A model generated the notes under the pieces. That model was not told the origin of the DNA. It was given only the letters and a program-made list of their open reading frames with translations, and ran no database searches. The position numbers and the translations under genes are program-made. From contig CAZHOV010000007.1 in the NCBI GenBank assembly GCA_964534315.1, positions 4,193-68,192 of the forward strand: a stretch of DNA of 64,000 nt, read 5' to 3'. The DNA is from CAZHOV01 sp964534315. GTDB lineage: Bacteria; Bacteroidota; Bacteroidia; Chitinophagales; Saprospiraceae. Of this stretch, positions 54,067 to 63,036 are shown one piece after another (position 1 is the first letter of the stretch; each line of letters opens with the position of its first letter).

Positions 54067-55182
54067 ATGGGAGAAACGTTAAATCAGGAGGCAATCCTTC
54101 TATTGGAAGACGGAAAACTCTTCAAAGGAAAGGCGGTTGGTAAACAAGGAATCACGACCGGAGAAATTTGTTTTAATACCGGCATGACAGGCTACCAGGA
54201 GATTTTTACCGATCCTTCCTATTACGGACAATTATTAGTGATGACCAATGTTCATATTGGAAATTACGGTGTCAAAAAGAAAGAACGCGAATCTGATGAT
54301 GTAAAAATTTCGGGATTGATCTGCAAAAACTTCTCTCCTCACTACTCCCGACCGATCGCTAAAACTTCGCTTCAAAACTATTTTGAAAAAGAGGGTATCG
54401 TCGGTATCTCCAATATAGATACAAGGGCTCTGGTCAAACACATCCGAAGTAAGGGGGCCATGAATGCGATCATTTCTTCCTCAGAAACGGATGTCAATAA
54501 GTTAAAACAACTGCTGGAAGAAGTGCCCTCTATGGATGGCCTGGAATTAGCAAGTAAAGTTACCACCGAAGAAGCTTATATCAGAGGTAATGACGATTCC
54601 TTTTACCGGGTTGCCGCGCTAGACTTTGGTATAAAAAGAAATATTCTGAAGTGCCTGGAAAAAGAGGGGTGCTATATAAAAGTATTCCCTGCCCACACTC
54701 CCTTTGAAGAACTGGAAGAATGGGATCCGGACGGCTATTTCCTGTCTAATGGCCCGGGCGATCCTGCTGCCATGGACTATGCCATAAATACAGCCAAAAA
54801 AATATTGGAAAAAGATAGCCCTCTATTCGGTATTTGCCTTGGGCACCAACTGCTGGCTCAAGCTATAGACATTCCCACCTACAAAATGCATCACGGACAC
54901 CGGGGCATCAATCATCCGGTCAAGAATATAGTTAGCGGAATATCGGAAATTACCAGTCAGAATCACGGTTTCGGGGTGAGCCCGGAGGCTATCCAAGATA
55001 ATAAAAGCAAAGTAGAGATCACCCACATTAACCTGAATGATCAAACGATTGAAGGAATCCGGGTGAAAGGGAAAAAAGCGTTCAGCGTGCAATACCACCC
55101 GGAAGCCTCTCCAGGTCCGCACGATGCCCGGTATTTATTTAAAGAATTTATCGAACTAATGAGCGGAAAAAAAAGCTGGTAA
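54067..55182 (+). CDS. carA: Carbamoyl-phosphate synthase small subunit
   Basis: 371 residues. The glutamine amidotransferase subunit, which releases ammonia from glutamine for carbamoyl phosphate used in arginine and pyrimidine synthesis. N-terminal domain: ILLLEDGKLFKGKAVG, TGMTGYQEIFTDPSYYGQLL. C-terminal class I amidotransferase domain: FLSNGPGDPAAM, the nucleophile C257 in FGICLGHQLLA, and H344/E346 in YHPEASPGPHD. All three catalytic residues are present. carB is not next to it; enolase follows 87 bp downstream. Confidence 0.96.
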   Translation: MGETLNQEAILLLEDGKLFKGKAVGKQGITTGEICFNTGMTGYQEIFTDPSYYGQLLVMTNVHIGNYGVKKKERESDDVKISGLICKNFSPHYSRPIAKTSLQNYFEKEGIVGISNIDTRALVKHIRSKGAMNAIISSSETDVNKLKQLLEEVPSMDGLELASKVTTEEAYIRGNDDSFYRVAALDFGIKRNILKCLEKEGCYIKVFPAHTPFEELEEWDPDGYFLSNGPGDPAAMDYAINTAKKILEKDSPLFGICLGHQLLAQAIDIPTYKMHHGHRGINHPVKNIVSGISEITSQNHGFGVSPEAIQDNKSKVEITHINLNDQTIEGIRVKGKKAFSVQYHPEASPGPHDARYLFKEFIELMSGKKSW

Positions 55183-55269
55183 ATTGCTACTGGTAGTCTG
55201 AAAAACCTACTGGTTAACTATAAATAGTTTATCTTTAAGTCAATTAATAAAGCCTAAAAGTAATACCCT

Positions 55270-56556
55270 ATGAGTACCATTATCGATCTTCGTGCCCGGG
55301 AAATCCTCGATTCGCGTGGTAACCCAACCGTTGAAGTTGAATTATTAACCGAAACCGGCGTTGTTTCGAGAGCCGCCGTTCCCTCCGGGGCTTCTACCGG
55401 TAAGCATGAAGCAGTGGAATTGAGAGATGGAGATGCCGACCGCTTCTTAGGAAAAGGTGTGCTTAAGGCCTGCCAGAACATAGAAATGACCATTTTGGAA
55501 GAGATTATCGGTATCGACGTTTTTGACCAGGTCTATATCGATAATTTAATGATCGAACTTGATGGTACTCCCAATAAATCAAATATCGGCGCCAACGCTA
55601 TGCTGGGCGTTTCTCTAGCGGTAGCAAGAGCCGCAGCTTCCGAACTAAGACAACCGCTTTACCGCTACGTAGGTGGTGTCAATGCCCACATACTGCCTAT
55701 CCCTATGATGAACATTCTCAACGGAGGGTCGCATGCCGATAACAGGATCGATTTTCAGGAGTTTATGATTATGCCTGTAGGAGCAGAATATTTCTCTGAA
55801 GCGTTGCGCATGGGCGTAGAAGTATTTCACCATCTGAAAAAGGTACTAAAAGATAAAGGGTATTCTACGAATGTAGGAGATGAGGGGGGATTTGCGCCCA
55901 ATATGCAATCGAACGAAGAAGCTATTGAAACGGTCCTGATGGCGATCGAAGCAGCCGGATATAAGCCTGGTGATGATTTTTACATTGCCTTAGATGCAGC
56001 GGCTTCAGAATTTTATAACGCAGATGAAAACGTCTACCACCTCGATCAGTCTACCGGAGAGAAATTAACTTCCGAGCAGATGGTCGCTTATTGGAAAGAA
56101 TGGTGTTCTAAATACCCTATTCTGTCAATTGAAGACGGGTTGGACGAAGATGATTGGGAGGGTTGGAATAAACTCAATAGTGCGCTGGGCGCAAATGTCC
56201 AGTTGGTAGGAGATGATCTTTTTGTTACTAACACCGAACGCTTACAGCGGGGTATTGATGAGAGTGTAGCCAATTCGATACTCATCAAAGTCAACCAGAT
56301 TGGTACGCTTACCGAAACCATTGAAGCGGTCAACCTGGCAACGCGTAATGGTTTTACCAGCGTAATGAGCCACCGCTCAGGAGAAACGGAAGATACGACA
56401 ATTGCAGACCTTGCCGTTGCGTTAAATACAGGACAAATAAAAACCGGATCAGCTTCTCGTTCTGACCGGATCGCCAAATACAACCAATTGCTAAGAATTG
56501 AAGAGCAACTGGGCGATACCGCCTTTTACCCAGGCAAAAGCTTGTTTGGGCTTTAA
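55270..56556 (+). CDS. eno: Enolase
   Basis: 428 residues. Converts 2-phosphoglycerate to phosphoenolpyruvate in glycolysis. The patterns are AREILDSRGNPTVEVE, SGASTGKHEAVELRDGD, NVGDEGGFAPN with E205, SIEDGLDEDDWEGW, QLVGDDLFVTN, K340 in SILIKVNQIGTL, and SHRSGETEDTTIADLAV. Length is standard. It heads a short run with the DivIC/FtsB-like gene (34 bp downstream) and perhaps sucD. Confidence 0.98.
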   Translation: MSTIIDLRAREILDSRGNPTVEVELLTETGVVSRAAVPSGASTGKHEAVELRDGDADRFLGKGVLKACQNIEMTILEEIIGIDVFDQVYIDNLMIELDGTPNKSNIGANAMLGVSLAVARAAASELRQPLYRYVGGVNAHILPIPMMNILNGGSHADNRIDFQEFMIMPVGAEYFSEALRMGVEVFHHLKKVLKDKGYSTNVGDEGGFAPNMQSNEEAIETVLMAIEAAGYKPGDDFYIALDAAASEFYNADENVYHLDQSTGEKLTSEQMVAYWKEWCSKYPILSIEDGLDEDDWEGWNKLNSALGANVQLVGDDLFVTNTERLQRGIDESVANSILIKVNQIGTLTETIEAVNLATRNGFTSVMSHRSGETEDTTIADLAVALNTGQIKTGSASRSDRIAKYNQLLRIEEQLGDTAFYPGKSLFGL

Positions 56557-56590
56557 TTCTTTTGTACATTAAATCAAAAATTAATTGCTT

Positions 56591-56899
56591 ATGTCCAGTC
56601 CTCTAAAACCGTTATTCGATAAACTGCCGGCGCCTTTTCGAAATAAATACTTTATTGCCATCGTCCTTTTTGTGGCCTGGTTAATCTTCTTTGATAAGCA
56701 CGACGTCCTCACCCAGTTTAAATTGCAACAAACCCACCAACAACTGGAAGAAGACAAAGCCTATTACGAAGAAGAGATCGAAAAAGCCTGGGAAGATAAA
56801 AGAGCGCTGGAAATTGATAAGGAAAAATTCGCCCGGGAGCACTATAATATGAAAAAAAGAGATGAAGATGTATTTCTGATCGTTCCCGAAAAGGACTGA
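56591..56899 (+). CDS. Septum formation initiator family protein (DivIC/FtsB-like)
   Basis: 102 residues from ATG 56591; a TTG two codons earlier is less likely. One membrane helix (KYFIAIVLFVAWLIFF, about 20-35) is followed by an aspartate/glutamine-rich coiled coil (LQQTHQQLEEDKAYYEEEIEKAWEDKRALE) and the end REHYNMKKRDEDVFLIVPEK, the usual tail of the FtsB/DivIC family. These proteins join the divisome on the outer face of the inner membrane. The position just after eno matches the common eno-ftsB linkage. Confidence 0.88.
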   Translation: MSSPLKPLFDKLPAPFRNKYFIAIVLFVAWLIFFDKHDVLTQFKLQQTHQQLEEDKAYYEEEIEKAWEDKRALEIDKEKFAREHYNMKKRDEDVFLIVPEKD

Positions 56900-56993
56900 G
56901 CCGCCTTTGTTTTTTTATTCAAAGGTCTACCTTTAATCCAAATTACGTCTCTTTAAATTGTATAAACTTTATCGCCAATAAAATTGCCAAAAA

Positions 56994-57878
56994 ATGTCTG
57001 TACTAGTTAACAAAGATTCAAGAATAATCGTGCAAGGATTCACCGGTAAGGAAGGGACCTTCCATGCCGAGCAAATGATCGAATACGGAACGACGGTTGT
57101 CGGTGGAGTCACTCCCGGTAAGGGAGGAAAAGAACACCTTGACCGCCCGGTTTTTAACACGGTAGCAGAAGCCGTGCAACAACAAGAAGCTGATACTTCC
57201 GTCATATTTGTCCCTCCCAGATTTGCCGCCGACGCTATAATGGAGGCTGCTGATGCAGGAATCAAAGTGATCATCTGTATTACAGAAGGTATCCCTGTGC
57301 AAGATATGGTTAAAGTAAAGACCTACCTGGAAGATCGCGACTGCCGGTTGGTTGGGCCAAATTGCCCCGGCGTTATCACACCCGGAGAAGCAAAAGTAGG
57401 TATTATGCCAGGATTTATCCACACCCCCGGAAGAGTCGGAATCGTATCCCGCTCCGGCACCCTCACCTATGAAGCGGTAGATCAGGTCACTAAAGCCGGT
57501 TTAGGCCAGTCTACCTGTATCGGGATCGGAGGTGACCCAATCGTAGGCACTACCACTAAAGAGGCCGTTCAGCTACTTATGGAGGACCCTGAAACAGACG
57601 GGATTATCATGATCGGCGAAATTGGAGGCGGAATGGAGGCGGAAGCCTCTTACTACATAAAAGAACATGGCACCAAACCCGTTGTCGGTTTTATTGCCGG
57701 GCAAACAGCCCCCAAAGGCCGTAAAATGGGCCACGCCGGAGCTATCATCGGAGGCAAAGACGATACCGCCGCCGCAAAAATGAAAATCATGGAGGAATGC
57801 GGCATCCATGTCGTTAAGTCTCCTGCCCACATCGGAGCCACCATGGCTAAAGCACTGGAACAGCTAACAGTGCAATGA
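56994..57878 (+). CDS. sucD: Succinyl-CoA synthetase alpha subunit
   Basis: 294 residues. Forms succinate and a nucleoside triphosphate from succinyl-CoA in the TCA cycle. The patterns are IIVQGFTGKEGTFHAEQMI (CoA-binding fold), GPNCPGVITP, and the phosphorylated His H247 in KMGHAGAIIGG. Length is typical. The beta subunit gene sucC is not in this window, as is usual in Bacteroidota. A stretch of GTGCAATG simple repeats follows. Confidence 0.97.
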   Translation: MSVLVNKDSRIIVQGFTGKEGTFHAEQMIEYGTTVVGGVTPGKGGKEHLDRPVFNTVAEAVQQQEADTSVIFVPPRFAADAIMEAADAGIKVIICITEGIPVQDMVKVKTYLEDRDCRLVGPNCPGVITPGEAKVGIMPGFIHTPGRVGIVSRSGTLTYEAVDQVTKAGLGQSTCIGIGGDPIVGTTTKEAVQLLMEDPETDGIIMIGEIGGGMEAEASYYIKEHGTKPVVGFIAGQTAPKGRKMGHAGAIIGGKDDTAAAKMKIMEECGIHVVKSPAHIGATMAKALEQLTVQ

Positions 57879-57935
57879 GGAATGTGCAATGTGCAATGTG
57901 CAATGAGGAATGTGCAATGAGGAATGTGCAATGTT
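57875..57935 (+). repeat. GTGCAATG/AGGAATG simple repeat after sucD
   Basis: Tandem 7-bp GTGCAAT and AGGAATG units start at the sucD stop codon and run about 60 bp. Confidence 0.8.
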
Positions 57936-57964
57936 GGATTAGGTAAAAGAGGCACTTTCAACTA

Positions 57965-58001
57965 TTAACCACTAACTACTAACTACTAACTACTAACTAC
58001 T
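57965..58001 (+). repeat. CTAACTA simple repeat upstream of the NDK-like gene
   Basis: Five tandem 7-bp CTAACTA units (the reverse of the TAGTTAG units at 53888) within 10 bp of the next ATG. They would lie in its leader or promoter. Confidence 0.8.
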
Positions 58002-58010
58002 AAAAAAAAT

Positions 58011-59033
58011 ATGTCCACTTCAACAACCAATTTAACCGGCCTGATCAAAGAGCATATTGAAAAAGCACAGCAAGAGGCTTTAAATTACGAGGAAATCTTT
58101 AACAGTGAAGCTCCTGTTAGCGGAAAAAACGAATTCCTCTTTTTTATCAAACCAGAAATTACCCTTCCTTCAGCAACCATTGAACTGGATAAAATTCTGG
58201 AAATCATCCTTCAAAAAATTGATGCTGCAGGGTTGGGTATTCAGAACATTAAAGTTCTTTCCTCTAACTACCTGGAGCAATACAATATTATCGCTCAGCA
58301 TTACGGGGTTATCAATAGTATTTCCAATAATGCAATGGAAGCGATGTCCCAAGGGGCTAAAGAGAAGTTTGCTTCTATTTTTGGAAAAAATATTGAAGAC
58401 TGCACCGTATTAGGAGGCTTTGAGTTTCTTAAAAAATATCCAGCCTTCAACGCCTTGTCACTTGATTATTTCTGGCAGAACAGCCAGGGGCAAAAACTTG
58501 CCGGTGGCACGTATTGTGTAGAAATGAAACTGGATGCTGAAGTGGTTTATGCCGTGAATGGTTTCCACCCGCGGCAGCTTACGCATTTTACCGAAAAGGG
58601 TCGTTCTATCGTCGTTTTTACACTCAAAGGCGATCTCAACTGGGCAGAGGCGCGACAGCAATTTATCGGAGCAACCAATCCCAATAAAGCAGCGGAAGGA
58701 AGCGTCCGCCGAACCCTCCTTGAACATAAGGATGAGCTAGGCCTTCCAGAGGTTTCTCAAGGCCTGAACGGCGTGCATTTATCTGCCGGCCCAGTCGAAG
58801 GATTGATCGAACTGGTTCGCTACAATTCCAACTTTGGCAACGAAAGCCAAGTCAAAACTTACAAAGATTTTGCCTTCGGCCAAACCCTCGACCAAGAATT
58901 TTCACCCGATCAGGTAAAAATGATTCTTGACAATGCTGATCTGAACGTAGATGGAAAAGAGGAATCTATCTTCGACCTGACGGAGGAAAAAGACAGTGAT
59001 GAGGCTGTTCAGATTCTGAAAGATGCGATGTAG
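58011..59033 (+). CDS. Expanded nucleoside-diphosphate-kinase-like protein
   Basis: 340 residues, more than twice a normal Ndk (about 140). The N-terminal Ndk strand FLFFIKPEIT (K47, cf. the IKPD motif) is followed by an insertion of about 110 residues. The second half has the rest of the active site in order: R215 in ARQQFIGATNP, T222, R233 in GSVRRTL (cf. GTIRGDF), N253 and the phosphorylated-His position H256 in LNGVHLSAGPVEG (cf. NxxHGSDS). All nucleotide contacts I can name are kept. The HGSDS core is altered to HLSAG. It could be an active kinase with an added domain or a divergent relative; a 60-residue C-terminal extension (DQEFSPDQVKMILD...) is also present. Single gene with a terminator. 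Confidence 0.8.
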   Translation: MSTSTTNLTGLIKEHIEKAQQEALNYEEIFNSEAPVSGKNEFLFFIKPEITLPSATIELDKILEIILQKIDAAGLGIQNIKVLSSNYLEQYNIIAQHYGVINSISNNAMEAMSQGAKEKFASIFGKNIEDCTVLGGFEFLKKYPAFNALSLDYFWQNSQGQKLAGGTYCVEMKLDAEVVYAVNGFHPRQLTHFTEKGRSIVVFTLKGDLNWAEARQQFIGATNPNKAAEGSVRRTLLEHKDELGLPEVSQGLNGVHLSAGPVEGLIELVRYNSNFGNESQVKTYKDFAFGQTLDQEFSPDQVKMILDNADLNVDGKEESIFDLTEEKDSDEAVQILKDAM

Positions 59034-59050
59034 AAGTTATTTCTATTGAA

Positions 59051-59094
59051 TATAAAAAAATGGAAAGTACGGTCGTGCTTTCCATTTTTTTATA
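59051..59094 (+). terminator. Terminator hairpin after the NDK-like gene
   Basis: Arms TATAAAAAAATGGAAAG and its complement (59051-59067, 59078-59094) with the stem continuing three wobble/normal pairs inward to a GGTC loop, then a T-rich end. The symmetric T runs allow action in both directions. Confidence 0.85.
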
Positions 59095-59195
59095 GATAAG
59101 CTTAAATAATATCTGTTCCATTCCTTCTTTAAAATCAATAAGACTTGTTATATTGAGCTTATCGTCATTTTCCTAAACCCAACCTACCTTTCATT

Positions 59196-59876
59196 ATGGA
59201 CATAGGCGATCTCGTCATATATAAGAATAACCAGTTGATTGCATTCAACAAACCCTCTACAGTGCCCGTACAGCCTGATAAATCAGAAGCTCCTTCTTTG
59301 CTGGATTTAGCGGAGCGTTACACGAAAAAGCGGTTATTTCTGATCAACCGGATTGACCGGCCTGCCAGTGGGATCGTTTTATTTGCCAAAAACAAGAATG
59401 CCCTGGCCAACATTCACCATCAATTTAAAGAACGGCTGGTAAAAAAGAGCTACCTGGCTGTCGTGGGCAATCCTCCGCCCAAACACGAAGATACGCTGAT
59501 TAATTTCCTCCGTAAAAAGCAGGAGATCAATAAGACTTTTGTTTATGATCGAAAAGTAGCCTATTCTAAAAAAGCAGAACTCCAGTATACGCTGCGGGGA
59601 AACAGCCGAAAATATACACTTCTTGAGATCAATCTGATCACAGGAAGGCATCACCAGATCAGAGCTCAGTTGGCATCGATCGGTTGCCCGATCAAAGGCG
59701 ATACCAAGTATGGTTTTAAACGCTCCAACCCCAATCGATCCATCCATCTGCACGGTTGGAAGCTCCATTTTTTCCACCCGGTTTCAAAAGAGCGCATCGA
59801 GTTGGAAGCGGAGCCTCCTAAAGGAGTGGTTTGGGAAGCGTTTGACTTTCTGTCTTACTACTACACGACCACTTAG
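59196..59876 (+). CDS. RluA-family RNA pseudouridine synthase
   Basis: 226 residues. The catalytic Asp is D54 in LINRIDRPASGIVLFAKN, the RluA signature HRLDxxTSG with N for H. Other family parts: LIAFNKPSTVPVQPD at the start, LLEINLITGRHHQIRAQLASIGCPIKGDTKYG, and HLHGWKLHFFHP. There is no N-terminal S4 domain, so the protein is the compact type. It isomerises uridine in rRNA or tRNA; the exact site is not predictable. Confidence 0.93.
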   Translation: MDIGDLVIYKNNQLIAFNKPSTVPVQPDKSEAPSLLDLAERYTKKRLFLINRIDRPASGIVLFAKNKNALANIHHQFKERLVKKSYLAVVGNPPPKHEDTLINFLRKKQEINKTFVYDRKVAYSKKAELQYTLRGNSRKYTLLEINLITGRHHQIRAQLASIGCPIKGDTKYGFKRSNPNRSIHLHGWKLHFFHPVSKERIELEAEPPKGVVWEAFDFLSYYYTTT

Positions 59877-59914
59877 AATCTGGTAATTGGTATATAGCCA
59901 GACAACAAAAACAC

Positions 59915-60202
59915 TTAGACAACTGATGGAATATTTGTCAAATCTTTCTCAAGGAGGATAGCATATTCCTCCAAGTCAAAATCATCTTGTAATCCCAGCC
60001 AAAATTTGGCAGATGTACCAAAGTATTTACTTAACCTTAGAGCGGTATCGGCCGTAATTCTTCTTTTACCCTTAACAATTTCACTTATTCTTGTTTGCGG
60101 AACATTTAAATCTTTAGCCAGTTTATATTGGCTAATTTCCATGGGGAGTAAGAATTCTTCTAATAAAATTTCTCCCGGATGAATATTTGGCAATTTACCC
60201 AT
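59915..60202 (-). CDS. higA: HigA-type antitoxin (XRE family)
   Basis: 95 residues. Start NIHPGEILLEEFLLPMEISQYKLAKDL is the HigA pattern; the helix-turn-helix spans about 24-63 (QYKLAKDLNVPQTRISEIVKGKRRIT, ADTALRLSKYFG). It follows the toxin gene by 8 bp in the toxin-first order of higBA loci. It should bind and block the toxin and repress the shared promoter. Confidence 0.93.
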   Translation of the reverse strand: MGKLPNIHPGEILLEEFLLPMEISQYKLAKDLNVPQTRISEIVKGKRRITADTALRLSKYFGTSAKFWLGLQDDFDLEEYAILLEKDLTNIPSVV

Positions 60203-60210
60203 ACTTAATT

Positions 60211-60495
60211 TTATTTGTGATAGTCGATAATCTGAACTTCATAAGCATCATTTTCAATCCATTTGAAAATAATTCTCCACTGGTTATTTATCCGGATACT
60301 CCAAAATTCTTTTAGTTTACCTTTTAATTTTTCCAGTTTATTTCCAGGGGGAATTCTAAGATCTTCTATTACCTGGGCATTATTGATCATTCTCAATTTC
60401 CTTCTGGCAGTAGGTTGGATCTCTCTCGGTATTTTTTTGGAATAATTTCCTTCCCAGATTTTTTTGGTTTCTTTATCCCCAAAGCTTTTAATCAT
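60211..60495 (-). CDS. higB: HigB-type toxin (RelE superfamily)
   Basis: 94 residues. The pattern MIKSFGDKETKKIWEGN, then RKLRMINNAQVIEDLRIPPGNKLEKLKG, then WSIRINNQWRIIFKWIENDAYEVQIIDYHK is that of HigB/RelE mRNA interferases that cut mRNA on the ribosome. The C-terminal basic residues and the Y/H end fit. A clear promoter lies at 60520-60550. It is isolated between two housekeeping genes. Confidence 0.93.
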   Translation of the reverse strand: MIKSFGDKETKKIWEGNYSKKIPREIQPTARRKLRMINNAQVIEDLRIPPGNKLEKLKGKLKEFWSIRINNQWRIIFKWIENDAYEVQIIDYHK

Positions 60496-60519
60496 AATGA
60501 CGCGTCAAGTTACTAACGC

Positions 60520-60550
60520 CAAAGGTAAGTATTTGATTCCCGATTTCAAA
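60520..60550 (-). promoter_or_regulatory. higBA promoter: TTTG-N19-TACCTTTG
   Basis: On the minus strand TTTG (60550-60547) is followed after exactly 19 bp by TACCTTTG (60527-60520), a full match to the Bacteroidota TTTG / TANNTTTG consensus, 24 bp before the higB ATG. This is the best promoter in the window. Confidence 0.75.
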
Positions 60551-60670
60551 TTTTAAACAAATTGGAGATTTTATCCTTATAATTTTGGCAATAACATTAT
60601 CTTTAAAGAGAATAAAGATAGTTTGTCCTTTTTGTTTGTCATTTATCCTTAATAGAAAATATTTAGACCA

Positions 60671-61858
60671 ATGCAATTTCAACTTACTGAAGAACAACTT
60701 GCCGTTAGAGAAGCTGCGAGAGATTTTGCTCAACAAGAACTGAAACCGGGAGTAATAGAAAGAGATTCGAAAATGATCTACCCAACCGAACAGATAAAAA
60801 AGATGGCAGAACTAGGCTTTCTGGGTATGATGGTAGATCCCGCCTACGGGGGCGGTGGCATGGATACGGTCTCCTATGTATTAGCTATGGAAGAGATTTC
60901 CAAAATCGATAATTCTTGCTCTGTCATCATGTCTGTCAATAATTCTTTGATCTGTTGGGGGATTGAAACCTATGGAACAGAGGCTCAAAAAGCCAAGTAT
61001 CTTCCTAAATTAGCTACCGGAGAGTGGATCGGCTCATTCTGCCTCTCCGAGCCGGAAGCCGGTAGTGATGCAACCAGCCAGCGTACAACAGCCATAGACC
61101 AGGGAGATCATTTTTTACTCAACGGAACGAAGAACTGGATCACAAACGGAGGAACGTCAAAAGTCCACCTCGTCATTGCCCAAAGCGACGAATCAAAAGG
61201 ACACCACGGTATCAATGTATTTATCGTGAAGGCGGACTGGGACGGTGTTACGGTAGGTGCTAAAGAAGATAAGCTGGGAATTCGCTCTTCAGATACGCAT
61301 ACGATTATGTATACGGATGTCAAAGTTCCTAAAGAGAACAGATTAGGAGAAGAAGGGTTTGGTTTTAAATTTGCCATGAAAGTACTATCAGGCGGAAGGA
61401 TTGGCATCGCCGCGCAGGCATTGGGAATCGCTTCTGGAGCTCTTGAATTGGCTACCGCCTATTCGAAAGAGCGTAGCGCCTTTGGCAAACCGATTTCCAA
61501 GCATCAGGCCATCTCTTTCAAACTAGCTGATATGGCTACTGAAGTAGAAGCTGCGCGTCTATTGGTGTGGCAAGCGGCCTGGCTCAAAGATCAGGGGCTA
61601 GATTACAATACAGCCAGCTCTATGGCAAAGCTTTTTGCCTCTGAGGTGGCCATGCGTCAAACGGTTGAAGCAATTCAAATACATGGAGGTTACGGTTTTG
61701 TAAAAGAGTATCATGTAGAACGGCTGATGCGCGATGCCAAAATCACTCAGATCTATGAGGGCACTTCTGAAATACAACGCCTGGTTATTGCCAGATCAAT
61801 TTTAAAAGAGCAGTTATATGCTGCTAACTTTACTCCGGTCTTAGAAAACGGAGTCTGA
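60671..61858 (+). CDS. Acyl-CoA dehydrogenase (short/butyryl-CoA type)
   Basis: 395 residues. FAD-dependent oxidation of acyl-CoA to enoyl-CoA in fatty-acid breakdown. The patterns are FCLSEPEAGSDATSQRTTA (FAD site), NGTKNWITNGG, GGRIGIAAQALGIASGALELA, QIHGGYGFVKEYHVERLMRDAKITQIYEGTSEIQ with the catalytic base E363 of the short-chain group. Length standard. Single gene, followed 14 bp later by the M50 protease. Confidence 0.94.
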   Translation: MQFQLTEEQLAVREAARDFAQQELKPGVIERDSKMIYPTEQIKKMAELGFLGMMVDPAYGGGGMDTVSYVLAMEEISKIDNSCSVIMSVNNSLICWGIETYGTEAQKAKYLPKLATGEWIGSFCLSEPEAGSDATSQRTTAIDQGDHFLLNGTKNWITNGGTSKVHLVIAQSDESKGHHGINVFIVKADWDGVTVGAKEDKLGIRSSDTHTIMYTDVKVPKENRLGEEGFGFKFAMKVLSGGRIGIAAQALGIASGALELATAYSKERSAFGKPISKHQAISFKLADMATEVEAARLLVWQAAWLKDQGLDYNTASSMAKLFASEVAMRQTVEAIQIHGGYGFVKEYHVERLMRDAKITQIYEGTSEIQRLVIARSILKEQLYAANFTPVLENGV

Positions 61859-61872
61859 ACTAATCTTTGAAT

Positions 61873-63030
61873 ATGAACGGATCGTTGAGAGTTGCGAAAG
61901 TGGCGGGTATTCCGGTTGAAATCCATTGGTCTTTTCTGCTTATTTTTGTCTGGTTGACCTACACCGGATTGAGTTATGGAATGAGTTGGAACACGATTTG
62001 GTGGAGAAGCATACTCGTAATTGCTTTATTTGTTTGCGTAATCTTCCATGAATACGGTCATGCGCTCACAGCTAAGCGGTTCGGTGTACATACCCGGGAT
62101 ATCATCCTATTTCCCATAGGAGGTGTAGCCCGTCTGGAGAAACTTCCGGAAAAGCCGCTTCACGAATTTTATATTGCCGTTGCAGGCCCCTTGGTCAATA
62201 TCGTAATTGCTATTGTGCTGAGCCCTTACTTTCTGTTCTACCCAGTGAGCCACTTATTCGAAGTAAAAGATCTCGAGGAGTGGTTTCAGGGACCCACCTA
62301 TTTTATTCCACTGATTATCTTTTTAAATATTACACTGGCTATTTTTAACTTGCTCCCTGCTTTCCCGATGGATGGTGGCCGGATTTTCCGCTCTTTGCTG
62401 GCTATACGAATAGGTCGCATTAAAGCAACCCGCATTGCTGCTATCGCCGGGCAAATACTTGCCATCGGGCTTTTATTCCTGGCTATTTTCGGAGGTATGG
62501 GATTAATGGTAGGGCTAATCGGGGTATTTGTGTTCTTTACAGCTACCCAAGAGTTTAAAATGGTCAAGATGGAACATATTCTAAAATCCTATACTGCGGG
62601 TGATCTGACGAGAACTACCTTTTCGTTCTTTCCACCAGAGGCCCCCATGGCTGCCGCAATAAATGTATTCCAGAAGGGTATTGAACGAAATTTTTTGGTT
62701 ATTAATGAAACACGTCGCGTAGTTGGGGTCTTGGATGAATTCGTATTGGTGGATGCGATCAAGAAAGGAAAGCAAGATACCCCTATAGAAGAACTAATGA
62801 ACCATAAATTTGAAGAAATTACTCCACAGGAAAACCTGAAGGACGTTTTCGACAAAATACGAATTCACCAATTGAACATACTACCTGTGCTAGAGCAAGG
62901 TGAAGTGATTGGTGTAATTGATCATGAAGGCATAAATAAGTTTTTACAATTGCAGATAAGTATAAAAAAACGCAATCGGCGGTTTTCGTTTTCCAAGCCA
63001 GCTAAAACCGAAGAAGAACAAACAGAATAA
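61873..63030 (+). CDS. Site-2 (M50) zinc metalloprotease with CBS domains
   Basis: 385 residues from ATG 61873; a TTG two codons upstream is the alternative. Membrane helices flank the zinc site HEYGH (H59, E60, H63), and the third ligand Asp lies in NLLPAFPMDGGRIFRSLL. The C-terminal 140 residues hold two CBS units (AAINVFQKGIERNFLVINETRRVVGVLDEF; LKDVFDKIRIHQLNILPVLEQGEVIGVIDHE), which bind adenosine nucleotides in related proteins. The SpoIVFB/S2P-like subgroup with CBS domains cuts membrane proteins, often in sigma-factor signalling; its substrate here is unknown. Confidence 0.93.
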   Translation: MNGSLRVAKVAGIPVEIHWSFLLIFVWLTYTGLSYGMSWNTIWWRSILVIALFVCVIFHEYGHALTAKRFGVHTRDIILFPIGGVARLEKLPEKPLHEFYIAVAGPLVNIVIAIVLSPYFLFYPVSHLFEVKDLEEWFQGPTYFIPLIIFLNITLAIFNLLPAFPMDGGRIFRSLLAIRIGRIKATRIAAIAGQILAIGLLFLAIFGGMGLMVGLIGVFVFFTATQEFKMVKMEHILKSYTAGDLTRTTFSFFPPEAPMAAAINVFQKGIERNFLVINETRRVVGVLDEFVLVDAIKKGKQDTPIEELMNHKFEEITPQENLKDVFDKIRIHQLNILPVLEQGEVIGVIDHEGINKFLQLQISIKKRNRRFSFSKPAKTEEEQTE

Positions 63031-63036
63031 GGGGGG

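Noticed and set aside
60488..60736. A minus-strand open frame overlapping higB and the acyl-CoA dehydrogenase start
   Set aside because: It overlaps the higBA promoter and both real genes and has no recognisable product.
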